Part shown: one piece after another, positions 11,933-21,122 of the stretch | Layout of the letters: every line of letters starts with the position of its first letter | Numbering within the stretch: position 1 is the stretch's first letter | Assembly (NCBI RefSeq): GCF_016862555.1 | Contig: NZ_BONE01000056.1 | Location: forward strand, 1-51,521 | Direction: 5' to 3' | DNA length: 51,521 nucleotides | DNA from: Asanoa siamensis | Lineage (GTDB): Bacteria > Actinomycetota > Actinomycetes > Mycobacteriales > Micromonosporaceae | Made by a program: the position numbers and the translations under genes | The notes under the pieces: model-generated | Seen by the model: the letters and a program-made list of their open reading frames with translations, nothing else | The model's database searches: none | Told to the model about the DNA's origin: nothing

Positions 11933-12688
11933 ATGACGGGGGTCGACGCGGCACGTGGTGTCAGCACATGGTCTCGGGTGCGCCCGGCCCTTCGGGTCGG
12001 GCTCGCCCTGCTGTGGGTCGCATGGGCTGTTGTCACATGGTGGTCAGCGCCGCGGGCGGCCACGATCGCGGAGGCCCAGGCTGACGCGGCGGCCGGCCGG
12101 ATCGTCGCCCATTACTGGGCCGACTCGTTCGCCGCCAGCGCCAACGACACCCTGTGGTTTGCCCCGCCGCAGGTGTCGACGATCTACGACGGACCGGCAC
12201 AGATGCTGGTCTGGCGCGCGGGCTTCGGCCGGGTGCACTACGCGCTCGTCGCTGACATCGTCACCGAGCCGGGCCCGCGCGGCCTGGTGGTCGTGGAGCC
12301 CAACCCGGCGGACCCGCTCCGCGCGGCCCTGCCTGCCGGTCAGCACGGCAACCCCATCCCATCGGTGGCCTCCGTTCTCGCGCTGACGATCGCGTTGGTC
12401 TGCTTCGCCGTCCTGATCCAGGGTCCCGCACCGAAGTTGGGCACGCGTTGGTTCTGGTTCTTCCTCGGCCTGCTCCCGTTCGGCCTCGGCGTCCTGCTGT
12501 GGCTACGCGCGGAACGCCCGTGGACCGAGCCCGAACCGCCGGCACCCGACAAGAAGACCGGCCAGCCCAAGCGGTACACGGGGCTGACCGGCCTCGGTCT
12601 CTTGATCGTCGGCGGGATCGTCATCTCGATCCTGGTCGCGCTGTTGCGCTCCCTACCGGAGTGGCTCGTGCCGAGCGCTCTTTCCTAG
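11933..12688 (+). CDS. Four-helix membrane protein of unknown function
   Basis: I do not recognise this 251-residue protein. It has one hydrophobic helix near the N-terminus (~22-44), an extracytoplasmic-looking stretch of ~95 residues, and three more hydrophobic helices toward the C-terminus (the last around VGGIVISILVALL). A basic, Pro-rich loop (PDKKTGQPKRYTG) lies before the last helix. The gene follows ppc by 37 bases and may be read with it. Its TAG overlaps the TAG of the convergent ABC permease gene through a shared CTAG. Confidence 0.75.
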   Translation: MTGVDAARGVSTWSRVRPALRVGLALLWVAWAVVTWWSAPRAATIAEAQADAAAGRIVAHYWADSFAASANDTLWFAPPQVSTIYDGPAQMLVWRAGFGRVHYALVADIVTEPGPRGLVVVEPNPADPLRAALPAGQHGNPIPSVASVLALTIALVCFAVLIQGPAPKLGTRWFWFFLGLLPFGLGVLLWLRAERPWTEPEPPAPDKKTGQPKRYTGLTGLGLLIVGGIVISILVALLRSLPEWLVPSALS

Positions 12689-13394
12689 CTCGTCTCGCCG
12701 GTCACCGAGAACGAACCCAGCTTGCGGATGGCCACCACCAGGAACACGACCGTAACCACGATGCTCATGACGACGGCGACCGGGAGCGACACGTTGTTGT
12801 TCAGCAACGGCGAGGCCGATGCCTTGTCTGCGATGGTGAGCGCGTACTGCTGGACCGAAAGCACCCGCGTCCCGCTGACCAGGTTCGACAGCAGGCCTTC
12901 CCAGACGATCACGTAGACCAGGCCGAGGAGCACTGGTCGGCGGGAGACCAGGCTCAGCGCCACGAAGATCGTGGAGTAGATGACCGCGCCCACGGTGGAG
13001 CCGACCACGATCCCGAGGCCGAGCCGCGGACCTGAGGCAATGGCGCCGACGATGTAGAAGGGAACGGCGGCGGTGGCCGCGGTGACGCCGATGGCGACGA
13101 GCAGCTTCGGCACCACGATCCGCCAGCGCGGGATCGGCTTCGACAGGATGTGCGTGATCGTGCCGTCGTCGATCTCGGCGCCGAGCACGCCGGTGCCGAC
13201 GATCAAGGCGACCACCGGCAGCAGCGTAGTGAAGCCCATCGCCACGATGACTTCCTGAACCCATTCCTCGGGCGAGGCGCCGCTCAGGCGCGGGATCAGC
13301 GCCACTGCGACCATCAGCACCGGCAACGGCAGGAGCAACAGGAACCGGCGCCGGCCGAGCAGGCCGCGCGTGGTGATCCAGGCGACCGTGGACA

Positions 13395-13395
<1 letters not shown>
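12685..13395 (-). CDS. ABC-2 type transporter permease (second pair)
   Basis: This 236-residue integral membrane protein has about six hydrophobic segments and the ABC-2 exporter layout: an N-terminal helix after MSTVAWITTRGLLGRRR, then LVALIVGTGVLGAEIDDGTITHIL-type sequence, in which the DDGT motif before the second helix pair is typical. It is the last gene of a four-gene operon; its ATG shares one base with the TGA of the ATPase gene upstream (TGATG), so the two products surely form one exporter. Substrate unknown. Confidence 0.88.
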
Positions 13396-14299
<904 letters not shown>

Positions 14300-14303
<4 letters not shown>

Positions 14304-15169
14304 GACTGCGACACCTTCCGGTAGCGGCCGATCATCAGCGTCACGCACAGGGCGATCACGCCGAGGGTGACGAGGGCGTACAGCGGGCCGAACGGGCCGA
14401 TGCCGCCTTCCTCGATCTCGTTGGCCGACTCGAAGAGCCAGTCGCCGACGCCGCCGACCATGGTGGCCGGGTTGACGATCTGGGCGAGCTGGTGGGAGGT
14501 CTCGGACGGCACCGTGTAGAGCACACCGACGATCGGCACGGTCACGAGGAACACGCCGACGATCGCCGCGGCCGCCACCGCGCGCCGCTTGAGCAGTGAC
14601 GCCACCAGGATCGCGATGCTGGCGAACACGACCGCGTAGAGGGCGGTGTAGATGATCCCGAGCCCGGCGTCGGCCAGCTCGTTCATCACGTTGCCGAAGC
14701 CCTTCACCGAGAACGCGGCGCCCAGGAAGATCAGGATCTGGCCGCCGCCCCAGACCAGGACGATCCCGGTCACCAGGGCGGCCAGCTTGGCCAGCGCGTA
14801 GTCGGCGGGCCGCAGCGGCCGCGAGAAGTAGAGCGGCAGCACCCCGCTGTGCAGGTCCCGGGAGACCAGCTCTGGCGCGGCGATCGCCACGAACAGCACC
14901 ATCAGCGTGCTCAGGAACTGCGGCAGCTCGGCGTACTTCATGACGACCTCGCCGGTCTGCGCCCGGATCGCCATCATCACGATGCCGACGATGGTGACCA
15001 CGCCGACGATCAACCAGGGAAAGATCTTCGCCTTGAAGTTGCGGCCGAGGCCGAACACGGTACGCAGGCTCTGCGTGTAGAGCGCCAGGAAGACGTCGCC
15101 GCGGCCGAGCCGCTCGCCTTCGTACCGCTGGTATCCGATGTCATGGATGACACCCGCGGGGCTAGACAT
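14300..15169 (-). CDS. ABC-2 type transporter permease (first pair)
   Basis: This 289-residue permease has six predicted membrane helices. Its start MSSPAGVIHDIGYQRYEGERLGR is characteristic of a group of actinobacterial ABC-2 permeases; the segment SRDLHSGVLPLYFSRPL precedes the second helix group. The ATG lies inside the 3' end of the upstream ATPase gene (8-base overlap), and its own stop overlaps the next ATPase gene. Works with the ATPase at 15162-16076. Confidence 0.9.
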
Positions 15170-16076
15170 GCGCGGCCTCCCGGTCGGCGAAGAGCTCGGC
15201 CACCCGGTGGCGGCGCTGGTCGAGGCGGTGCAGGGGAAGATCGAGATCGGCCACCGCGGTCAGGATGCGGTCATAGGTCTGATCGTCCTCCAGGGGTACG
15301 AGCAGCGCGTGGTTGTCGCGGGTGACCGGCAGCCGCATCTCCAGCAGCCTGGCCTCGAGCTCCGCGTCTCCCTCGCTGACCTCGACGACCAGCACGTCGG
15401 TCGAGGTGGTCATCGCCGACACGTTGTCGGAGCGAAGCAGCCGGCCGCCGTCGATCGCGATCAGGTGGTCGCAGATCCGCTCGACCTCGCCGAGCAGGTG
15501 CGAGCAGACCACGACCGAGATGCCGAACTCGGTGCCGATCCGCTGCACCAGGCTGAGCATCGCGTCCCGGCCGGCCGGGTCGAGGCCGTTGGTCGGCTCG
15601 TCCAGCAGCAGCAGGTCGGGGTCGTGCACGAGCGCCTGGGCCAGCTTGACCCGCTGCTTCATGCCGGTGGAGTAGCCGCCGACCTGCCGGTAGCGCTCCT
15701 CGTAGAGGCCGACGTGGCGCAGGGCCTCCGAGGCGCGCTCACGCGCCGTGGTCTTCGGCAGCCCGCTGATCCGGCCGAGGTGGGTCACCAGCTCGGCGGC
15801 GGACAGGTCGGGCGGCAATGAGTCGTGCTCGGGCATGTAGCCGACCCGGGCGCGGACGCCCATGGGGTCGACGGTGGGATCCAGCCCCAGCACCTGGACC
15901 CGGCCGGAGGTCGGTGGCAGCAGCCCGAGCAGGATCTTGATCAGCGTGGACTTGCCCGCGCCGTTGGCGCCGACCAGCCCGATGATCCCCGGCTCGACGC
16001 TGACCGTCAGGTCCGACAGCGCGGTCACCCGGCCGCCGTATGTCTTGGTGAGCGACTCGGTCGCGATGAGTGTCAC
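15162..16076 (-). CDS. ABC transporter ATP-binding protein (first pair)
   Basis: This 304-residue ATPase leads the four-gene exporter operon. Walker A GANGAGKST, signature YSTGMKQRVKLAQAL, Walker B LLLLDEPTNGLDPAG and H-loop VVCSHLLGE are intact. The GTG at 16076 is selected because the conserved beginning (LIATESLTKTYGG) follows immediately; upstream in-frame sequence is not protein-like. Its 5' region is shared with the divergent APS kinase gene at 16223. Confidence 0.92.
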   Translation of the reverse strand: MTLIATESLTKTYGGRVTALSDLTVSVEPGIIGLVGANGAGKSTLIKILLGLLPPTSGRVQVLGLDPTVDPMGVRARVGYMPEHDSLPPDLSAAELVTHLGRISGLPKTTARERASEALRHVGLYEERYRQVGGYSTGMKQRVKLAQALVHDPDLLLLDEPTNGLDPAGRDAMLSLVQRIGTEFGISVVVCSHLLGEVERICDHLIAIDGGRLLRSDNVSAMTTSTDVLVVEVSEGDAELEARLLEMRLPVTRDNHALLVPLEDDQTYDRILTAVADLDLPLHRLDQRRHRVAELFADREAAHV

Positions 16077-16222
16077 GGGCTCAGCGTATGACCCAGCGTC
16101 ACTGCCGTGGATCCGGCGCACCCCGGATCTCGCCATTAAGGGATCGGGTTCCGTGGGTCCCACTCGACCCTGACGGTACGGTGCTGAGACACTTTGGGCG
16201 CGGATTGACCGAGGGGGTTGGT

Positions 16223-17746
16223 TTGAGCGAGCGCGGGTGGCTGATGCCCGAGGAGATGCTGCGCGACGCGCCGGCTTACAATCCACGGCCGTCCGAGCTC
16301 GCCGACCTGGAGCTGCTGCTCACCGGGGCGTACGCGCCCCTGACGGGGTTCCTCGGCCGGGCCGACCTGATCGCCCTGCAGCGCCGCGGGCGGCTCGAGG
16401 ACGGCACGCCGTGGCCCCTACCCGTGACCCTGGAGATCCCTGAGTCGCTGGCGCTCGGCCTCGACCTGTCCGACCCGGCGCTGCGCTCGATCGTGCTGAC
16501 CGACCAGGAGGGCGCCCCGATCGCCGCCCTCGAGGTCACCGACACCTGGCCGACCCGGGACGGGCGCTACGGCGTCGGCGGCCCGGTCCGCCAGCTCGGC
16601 GACGGCCGGCACGGGCCGTTCCAGCGGCTGCGCCGCTCGCCGGCCGAGGTCCGCGAGCTGCTGCCGCCGGGCCGGGTGCTCGGCGTGGTCGCCGACCGCC
16701 CGCTGCACCGGCCGCAGCTCGCCCAGATCGCGCACGCGGCCCGCACGCTGGCCGCGCACCTGCTGGTGCTGATCCCCGTCGGCGACGCGGGCCCCGGTGG
16801 CCTGTCGCCCGAGGTGCTGGTCCGCACGGTGTTCGCGGCCCGCGACCGGATGCCCCCCGCGACGCTGGTCGCGGTGCCGCTGGTGCGCCGCGGCGACGAG
16901 ATCCGCGACGCGCTGCTCCGGGCCCGGGTCGCCGCCGCCTACGGCGTGACCCACCTGCTCTCGACGGGCGAGATGCTGTCGGGCGGCGGCCCGCGGGTGC
17001 TGGTGCCGCGCGAGCTGGCCTACGACAACCGCGACGGCCAGTGGCGCTGGCGCGACGACATCCCCCCGCGCAACCGGCGGCTGGCGCTGACCAACGAGGA
17101 GATCGACGATCTGCTCGATCGCGGCTTCCCGCTGCCGGAATGGCACACACCGCCGGCGGTGGCCAAGGAACTGGCCCGCGCCCGCCCGGCGCGGCGGCAT
17201 CGGGGCCTGGTCGTGTTCATGACGGGTCTGTCGGGCTCGGGCAAGTCGACGGTGGCGCGCGGGGTCGCTGATCATCTGCGCGAGACCGGCGACCGGACCG
17301 TGACGCTGCTCGACGGGGACGTGGTCCGCCGGGAGCTGTCGGCGGGTCTCGGTTTCAGCAAGGAGGACCGCGACCTCAACATCCGCCGCATCGGCTGGGT
17401 GGCGGCGGAGGTGGCCCGGCACCGGGGGATGGCGATCTGCTGCCCGATCGCCCCTTATGCGGCGGCCCGCAAGACGGCCCGCGACATGGCGACACTGGCG
17501 GGGGCGGGCTTCGTGCTGATCCATGTCGCGACCCCGCTGGAGGTCTGCGAGCGCCGGGACCGCAAGGGCTTGTACGCGAAGGCGCGGGCGGGCTTGATCA
17601 AGGGTATGACGGGGGTGGACGACCCGTACGAGGTGCCGCTGGACGCGGACCTGACGATCGACACAAGCCAACTGAGCGTGGACGAAGCCGTAGCCGCGGT
17701 CCTGCACCACCTGACGGAAACGGGTTGGGTCGAGCCCAAGCACTGA
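16223..17746 (+). CDS. cysC: APS kinase fused to a degenerate ATP-sulfurylase-like domain
   Basis: This 507-residue protein has two parts. Residues ~1-310 resemble ATP sulfurylase: a PUA-like start (LTGAYAPLTGFLG) and a nucleotidyltransferase-like middle. The catalytic QxRN-PxHRxH motif is replaced by ADRPLHRPQ (157-165), so sulfurylase activity is doubtful. Residues ~325-507 are a complete APS kinase: P-loop GLSGSGKST (Lys341), LDGDVVRRELSAGLGFS, RKGLYAKARAGLIKGMTG and DDPYE. It phosphorylates adenylyl sulfate to PAPS, the donor for sulfotransferases such as those at 27838 and 32121. TTG at 16223 has GAGGGGG five bases upstream; ATG at 16244 is an alternative. Confidence 0.88.
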   Translation: MSERGWLMPEEMLRDAPAYNPRPSELADLELLLTGAYAPLTGFLGRADLIALQRRGRLEDGTPWPLPVTLEIPESLALGLDLSDPALRSIVLTDQEGAPIAALEVTDTWPTRDGRYGVGGPVRQLGDGRHGPFQRLRRSPAEVRELLPPGRVLGVVADRPLHRPQLAQIAHAARTLAAHLLVLIPVGDAGPGGLSPEVLVRTVFAARDRMPPATLVAVPLVRRGDEIRDALLRARVAAAYGVTHLLSTGEMLSGGGPRVLVPRELAYDNRDGQWRWRDDIPPRNRRLALTNEEIDDLLDRGFPLPEWHTPPAVAKELARARPARRHRGLVVFMTGLSGSGKSTVARGVADHLRETGDRTVTLLDGDVVRRELSAGLGFSKEDRDLNIRRIGWVAAEVARHRGMAICCPIAPYAAARKTARDMATLAGAGFVLIHVATPLEVCERRDRKGLYAKARAGLIKGMTGVDDPYEVPLDADLTIDTSQLSVDEAVAAVLHHLTETGWVEPKH

Positions 17747-17973
17747 TCGCGGCGTCAACTTCTCGCTAGCTGCCCACATCGTGTCTTGATCGCTCAGGAC
17801 CTTGCCACGAGGCGCAGTTTGAGGAAGGATCTCCGGACCAAGTCATTCGTCCGAATGGCGACGGTACCCGCCCCTTTTTAGGTAACCATTTGCCGGCCGT
17901 CCCCTCAGCTGCGCCCTCGGCGCGCTAGCGTTATGTCCCAAATGACACGTTGATCACCACAGGAGTGTGGATT

Positions 17974-18252
17974 GTGTCGGTAGCGGCGTTCGACGACCCC
18001 ATTAAAATCCTCCGTAGACACGGTTCGTCGCCAACGGAGCGGTGTAGCACCAACGTCACGTGTCCCGACGTCTTCGAACTTGCGGATGGCCGGTTTGCGG
18101 TCGTGGGCTTGGACGCGACTGGAGCCCTCGACGGCGAGCTACACAAAGTTGAGGCTTCCCGCGCGGATGACGAGCGAATCGTCGTGTTGCCGAGGGACGT
18201 CATGCTGGATGCGCTCAGGGACATCAGACGGGCACCAGACACGCCCAGTTAG
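17974..18252 (+). CDS. Small conserved actinobacterial protein, function unknown
   Basis: This 92-residue soluble protein contains a compact segment (DDPIKILRRHG, CSTNVTCPDVFELADG, FAVVGLDATG). The sequence style is familiar from small Streptomyces and Micromonospora proteins, but I know no function. The two cysteines in SPTERCSTNVTCP could bind metal or form a disulfide. GTG at 17974 is chosen over the upstream ATG at 17950 because AGGAG sits eight bases before it. A possible -10 box TAGCGT is at 17926-17931. Codon use is much less GC-rich than in neighbours (ATT AAA, CGT AGA). Convergent with the DUF6082-like gene. Confidence 0.75.
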   Translation: MSVAAFDDPIKILRRHGSSPTERCSTNVTCPDVFELADGRFAVVGLDATGALDGELHKVEASRADDERIVVLPRDVMLDALRDIRRAPDTPS

Positions 18253-18320
18253 CTCAGCAACATCTCGCAATGGATATTGGACCGGGGCGACGAGCCGGGG
18301 GAGCCTGACGGTTCCAGGCG

Positions 18321-19004
18321 CTACATCCCCAAGGTTTGCTTGCATTCAGCGCGGATCTCGTCGCCCACTTGATTCATCTTGTGCTCAAAGGAGCCTGCCA
18401 CCAACGCACTAGCGCGTGCTTCTGCGGTTGCGGCCCAGTAATCACGAATGATCGGGCTTAGAAATAGATACCTGAATGTCCTTCGCAGTTCTTCCTCATC
18501 GATCTCGCCAAAGTGGCGCATCCAGGTGTGCTGGAGAATCAAATTGACGTACTGGTACTGACGATTTCGGATCTCGGAATCCGTCACCTTCGGCCAGACA
18601 GCTGCCAACTTAGGGTCAGCTATCGACATCTTCATCAAATCCATGTGAAGGCGGCGGACGTCAGCCTCGGCGCTCCGACGGAGCTCGGCTTGCGTCTGTA
18701 CAAGCGCATGGCGCTGTACCTCCAGCTCGCCCCGCTGCGATCTCAACTCCGTAAACTGCATCCAGAACGTCACCACAACAGCCGCTAGGGCAAGGCCCGA
18801 GAAGAGGGCGTTTAGGACACCAAACGAGTCGCCGACGTCTGCCAGAGCCGACCAGCTCAGATCTTTCGCAGTCGAAGCGAGCAGGCTCGCCGCACCCACG
18901 CCGAAAAGCAACGCACTGGTCAGGGCGACCAAGACGGCAGCACTCCAAGCCAACACGCGCCGAACTCGGCGGACGACTACCTGGCCGCTTAGTTTCTCAT
19001 CCAC
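18321..19004 (-). CDS. DUF6082-like membrane protein
   Basis: This 227-residue protein has two hydrophobic helices (~16-42 and ~62-84), then a charged helical, possibly coiled-coil stretch (ELRSQRGELEVQRHALVQTQ) and a conserved helical domain (DLMKMSIADPKLAAVWP, RQYQYVNLILQHTWM). The arrangement matches the actinobacterial DUF6082 family, whose role is unknown. The GTG at 19004 has no clear ribosome site. Base composition is lower in GC than the surroundings, as for the convergent small gene at 17974, suggesting joint acquisition. Confidence 0.75.
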   Translation of the reverse strand: MDEKLSGQVVVRRVRRVLAWSAAVLVALTSALLFGVGAASLLASTAKDLSWSALADVGDSFGVLNALFSGLALAAVVVTFWMQFTELRSQRGELEVQRHALVQTQAELRRSAEADVRRLHMDLMKMSIADPKLAAVWPKVTDSEIRNRQYQYVNLILQHTWMRHFGEIDEEELRRTFRYLFLSPIIRDYWAATAEARASALVAGSFEHKMNQVGDEIRAECKQTLGM

Positions 19005-19201
19005 AGGTGGCCACCAAAGTCCAAATTCTCACCCGAACGGCTAACTTGCCAGCGCCCATCGCCATACTTCGATATTGGCATCGAGGCGCAAGCGGCGCCA
19101 TGGCTTTGACTAGAGGAAGCGTGAGTGAACGAACGGGAAGGCGGCCGTGTGCACCAGTTCAGAACGCTAGCCCGCAATCGGCCCTACCGCGATTCGAATG
19201 A

Positions 19202-19779
19202 TCAGTCAGGGTTCAGGCCCGCGAAGGCCAGGCGGAGGATTTGGTCCACCTGTTCTGCCGGGCGGGCCTTTGTGCAGCTGGGCGCGGTAGCAGATCGGGC
19301 CGTAGAGGATCTCCACCACGTCGTCCAGGTTCGCGTCCGCGCGTAGCTGGCCTTGCGATCGCCCGCGTTCCAGACGGTCCCGGGCCACGCCCGCCCGGGG
19401 CTTCACCAGGCCGTCCGAAGGACTTCGCCACTTCCGGGTCGTCCTGGGCCGCGCCGATCAGGCTGAGGTACGGCGCGAAGCGCGGGCTCGACAGGATCGC
19501 CGCGACGGCGGCCATCTCGGTGCGGAGGTCAGCGATCCGGTCGCCCGCGTCCGGGACATCCGTGGCCTGGCCGGCCAACGCGTTGATGCCCTCCTCGACT
19601 ACCGCCGCCTTCGAGGGCCACGAGCGGTAGATCGTCTGCTTGCCGACGCGCGCGCTTGGCGATCTCCTCGACCTGTGGTGCGGGCCAGGCCCTGCTCGCG
19701 GGACAGCTCCAGGGCGGCCTCGATGATCGCCTGGCGTGCGCTTTCACGGCGGCGGTCGTGGCTCCGTCGACCGCGACAT
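19202..19779 (-). pseudogene. TetR family regulator broken by about five frame changes
   Basis: Read in pieces, this stretch gives a full TetR protein: ESARQAIIEAALELSREQG, VEEIAKRA, VGKQTIYRSWPSKAAVVEEG, DPEVAKSF, DGLVKPRAGVARDRL, DDVVEILYGPICYRAQLH and EQVDQILRLAFAGLNPD before the stop at 19202. By my hand translation the frame changes near 19755, 19685, 19655, 19415 and 19262, each in the same sense (+1, or equally -2). No premature stop interrupts the pieces. Either the gene is dead with odd regularity, or the local sequence holds indel errors. It is divergent from another frameshifted gene, the two ATGs overlapping in CATG at 19777-19780. Confidence 0.75.
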
Positions 19780-20138
19780 GGACACCACCACCGAGAACCC
19801 GTTCGCGGCGGCGCAATACCCCATGCAGGGCGCCATCCCGCTTCCTGAAAGCGTTGCTGCTGATCGCGCTGGGCAACGCGATCAGCAGGCGGCGCCTTCT
19901 TCCCACCTGGGTCGACGGATCGGCCGGCCTACGTCCTCGCCGCGATCAACCTCGCATTCGTCCCTGCGTGTTCTTCGGTGACGAACCGGCCGACTTCTAC
20001 ACCGCACTGGACTGGGGCACCATCGCGACTATGGGCGCCGTCTGGAGCCCGTGGACCCTCGCGGTCAGCATCAGCACGCTGCGCAGCGCCGGCACGATCA
20101 CCACCGCCAGGCCCGTCAAGCAGGACGGGTACGCCTGA
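19778..20138 (+). pseudogene. Small membrane protein gene broken by at least three frame changes
   Basis: Pieces in alternating frames join into one plausible protein of ~120 residues: MDTTTENPFAAAQYPMQG, then FLKALLLIALGNAIS, then GGAFFPPGSTDRPAYVLAAINLAFV, then VFFGDEPADFYTALDWGTIATMGAVWSPWTLAVS and the C-terminus VKQDGYA. It would have about three membrane helices. The frame changes lie near 19835, 19887 and 19965. I do not recognise the family. As a divergent partner of a TetR gene it may be the regulator's target. The same caveat about sequence errors applies. Confidence 0.6.
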
Positions 20139-20244
20139 CCAAGCAGCGAAAGTGCCCGGGTCCCGACGGGGGGATCGGGGATTTCTTTGCCCCGACGAGC
20201 TTGACAGCGGCTGGCCTGAGGAGCATATTCAACCTAGAAGTTAA

Positions 20245-20260
20245 TTAACCGAGTGGTTGA
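20245..20260. promoter_or_regulatory. Putative ArsR operator
   Basis: TTAACC-GAGT-GGTTGA is an imperfect inverted repeat (one mismatch in six-base arms) in an AT-rich stretch 16 bases upstream of the arsR-type start codon. The position suits autorepression. Inferred from symmetry and placement only. Confidence 0.45.
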
Positions 20261-20275
20261 GGAAGGCAGGCCGCG

Positions 20276-20599
20276 GTGGACCGGTTGAGCGAGGTGTTCA
20301 GCGCTCTCGCTGATCCGACGCGGCGGGCGATTCTGGCGCGGCTGGCCGAAGGCGAGGCGACCGTCAACCAGATCGCCGAACCTTTTCCGATCAGCCTCCA
20401 GGCGATCTCGAAACACCTGAAGGTGTTGGAGAAGGCCGGCCTGATCACTCGGGGCCGGGAAGCGCAGTGGCGGCCCTGCCGGCTCGACGCGGCACCTCTA
20501 CGCGAGGTCGCCGATTGGGTGACCGGTTACCAGGTCTTCTGGGAAGAGCGTTACGACCAGCTAAGTGAGTACCTCAAACGGATCCAGAAGGAGCACTGA
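20276..20599 (+). CDS. ArsR family winged-helix regulator
   Basis: This 107-residue repressor has the typical start VFSALADPTRRAILARLAEGEATVNQIA and recognition helix region ISLQAISKHLKVLEKAGLI. It lacks the Cys-Val-Cys metal motif of arsenic sensors. It belongs to the group paired with AHSA1/SRPBCC genes. GTG at 20276 follows GAGGAAGG. The AHSA1 gene begins one base after its stop, so the two form an operon. Confidence 0.9.
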   Translation: MDRLSEVFSALADPTRRAILARLAEGEATVNQIAEPFPISLQAISKHLKVLEKAGLITRGREAQWRPCRLDAAPLREVADWVTGYQVFWEERYDQLSEYLKRIQKEH

Positions 20600-20600
20600 G

Positions 20601-21065
20601 ATGGCGAACAACCTGACCGTGACCACGCCGTCCGACCTCGAGGTCAAGATGGTGCGCGTGTTCGACGCACCCAAGGCCCTGGTGTTCGACGCGCACTCCA
20701 AGGCCGAGCACGTCAAGCACTGGTGGGGCCGGGGCAACCCGCTCGACATCGAGATGGACTTCCGGGTCGGCGGCTCGTGGCGCTTCGTCGAGCACGCGCC
20801 CGACGGTGACTGGGCCTTCCGGGGTGAGTACCGGGACATCCAGGCGCCCGACCGGATCGTGCAGACCTTCGAGTTCGAGGGCATGCCCGGGCAGATCTGC
20901 GAGGAGACGCTGGATCTCACCGAGGACGGCGGCAAGACCACGGTCACCAGCGTGACCCGCTTCGACACCAAGGAGCAGCGCGACGGGATGATCGAGTCGG
21001 GCATGTCGGAGGGGGCGGGGCAGTCCTACGACGCCCTGGCCGACTACCTGGCCAAGATCAGCTAA
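20601..21065 (+). CDS. SRPBCC/AHSA1 family protein
   Basis: This 154-residue START-like domain protein carries the family pattern RVFDAPKALVFDAHSKAEHVKHWWG near the start and the FRVGGSWRF strand later. Such proteins have a hydrophobic cavity for small ligands; the partner ArsR regulator probably controls it. ATG at 20601 has AAGGAG upstream, inside the 3' end of the arsR-type gene. Ligand unknown. Confidence 0.9.
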   Translation: MANNLTVTTPSDLEVKMVRVFDAPKALVFDAHSKAEHVKHWWGRGNPLDIEMDFRVGGSWRFVEHAPDGDWAFRGEYRDIQAPDRIVQTFEFEGMPGQICEETLDLTEDGGKTTVTSVTRFDTKEQRDGMIESGMSEGAGQSYDALADYLAKIS

Positions 21066-21083
21066 GGCTCGACGAGCCAGCAG

Positions 21084-21115
21084 GAGGGGATGCCCGGCGG
21101 ACCGGGCATCCCCTC
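21084..21115. terminator. Bidirectional hairpin between convergent genes
   Basis: A perfect 14-bp stem (GAGGGGATGCCCGG at 21084-21097 and its complement at 21102-21115) with loop CGGA lies between the AHSA1 stop (21065) and the GH26-like stop (21123). No U-tract follows, as usual for actinobacterial terminators. Confidence 0.75.
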
Positions 21116-21122
21116 GACTCGT

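Noticed and set aside
18241-18320. tRNA-like TTAGCTCAG after the small gene
   Set aside because: It resembles a D-arm, but no acceptor stem, anticodon arm or T-arm can be paired around it.
19005-19201. Possible short genes between the DUF6082-like gene and the broken TetR gene
   Set aside because: Short open frames only, without ribosome sites or recognisable protein sequence.
17747-19201. Integrated element with attachment sites
   Set aside because: AT-richer composition is suggestive, but no integrase, transposase, direct-repeat ends or tRNA target is visible.
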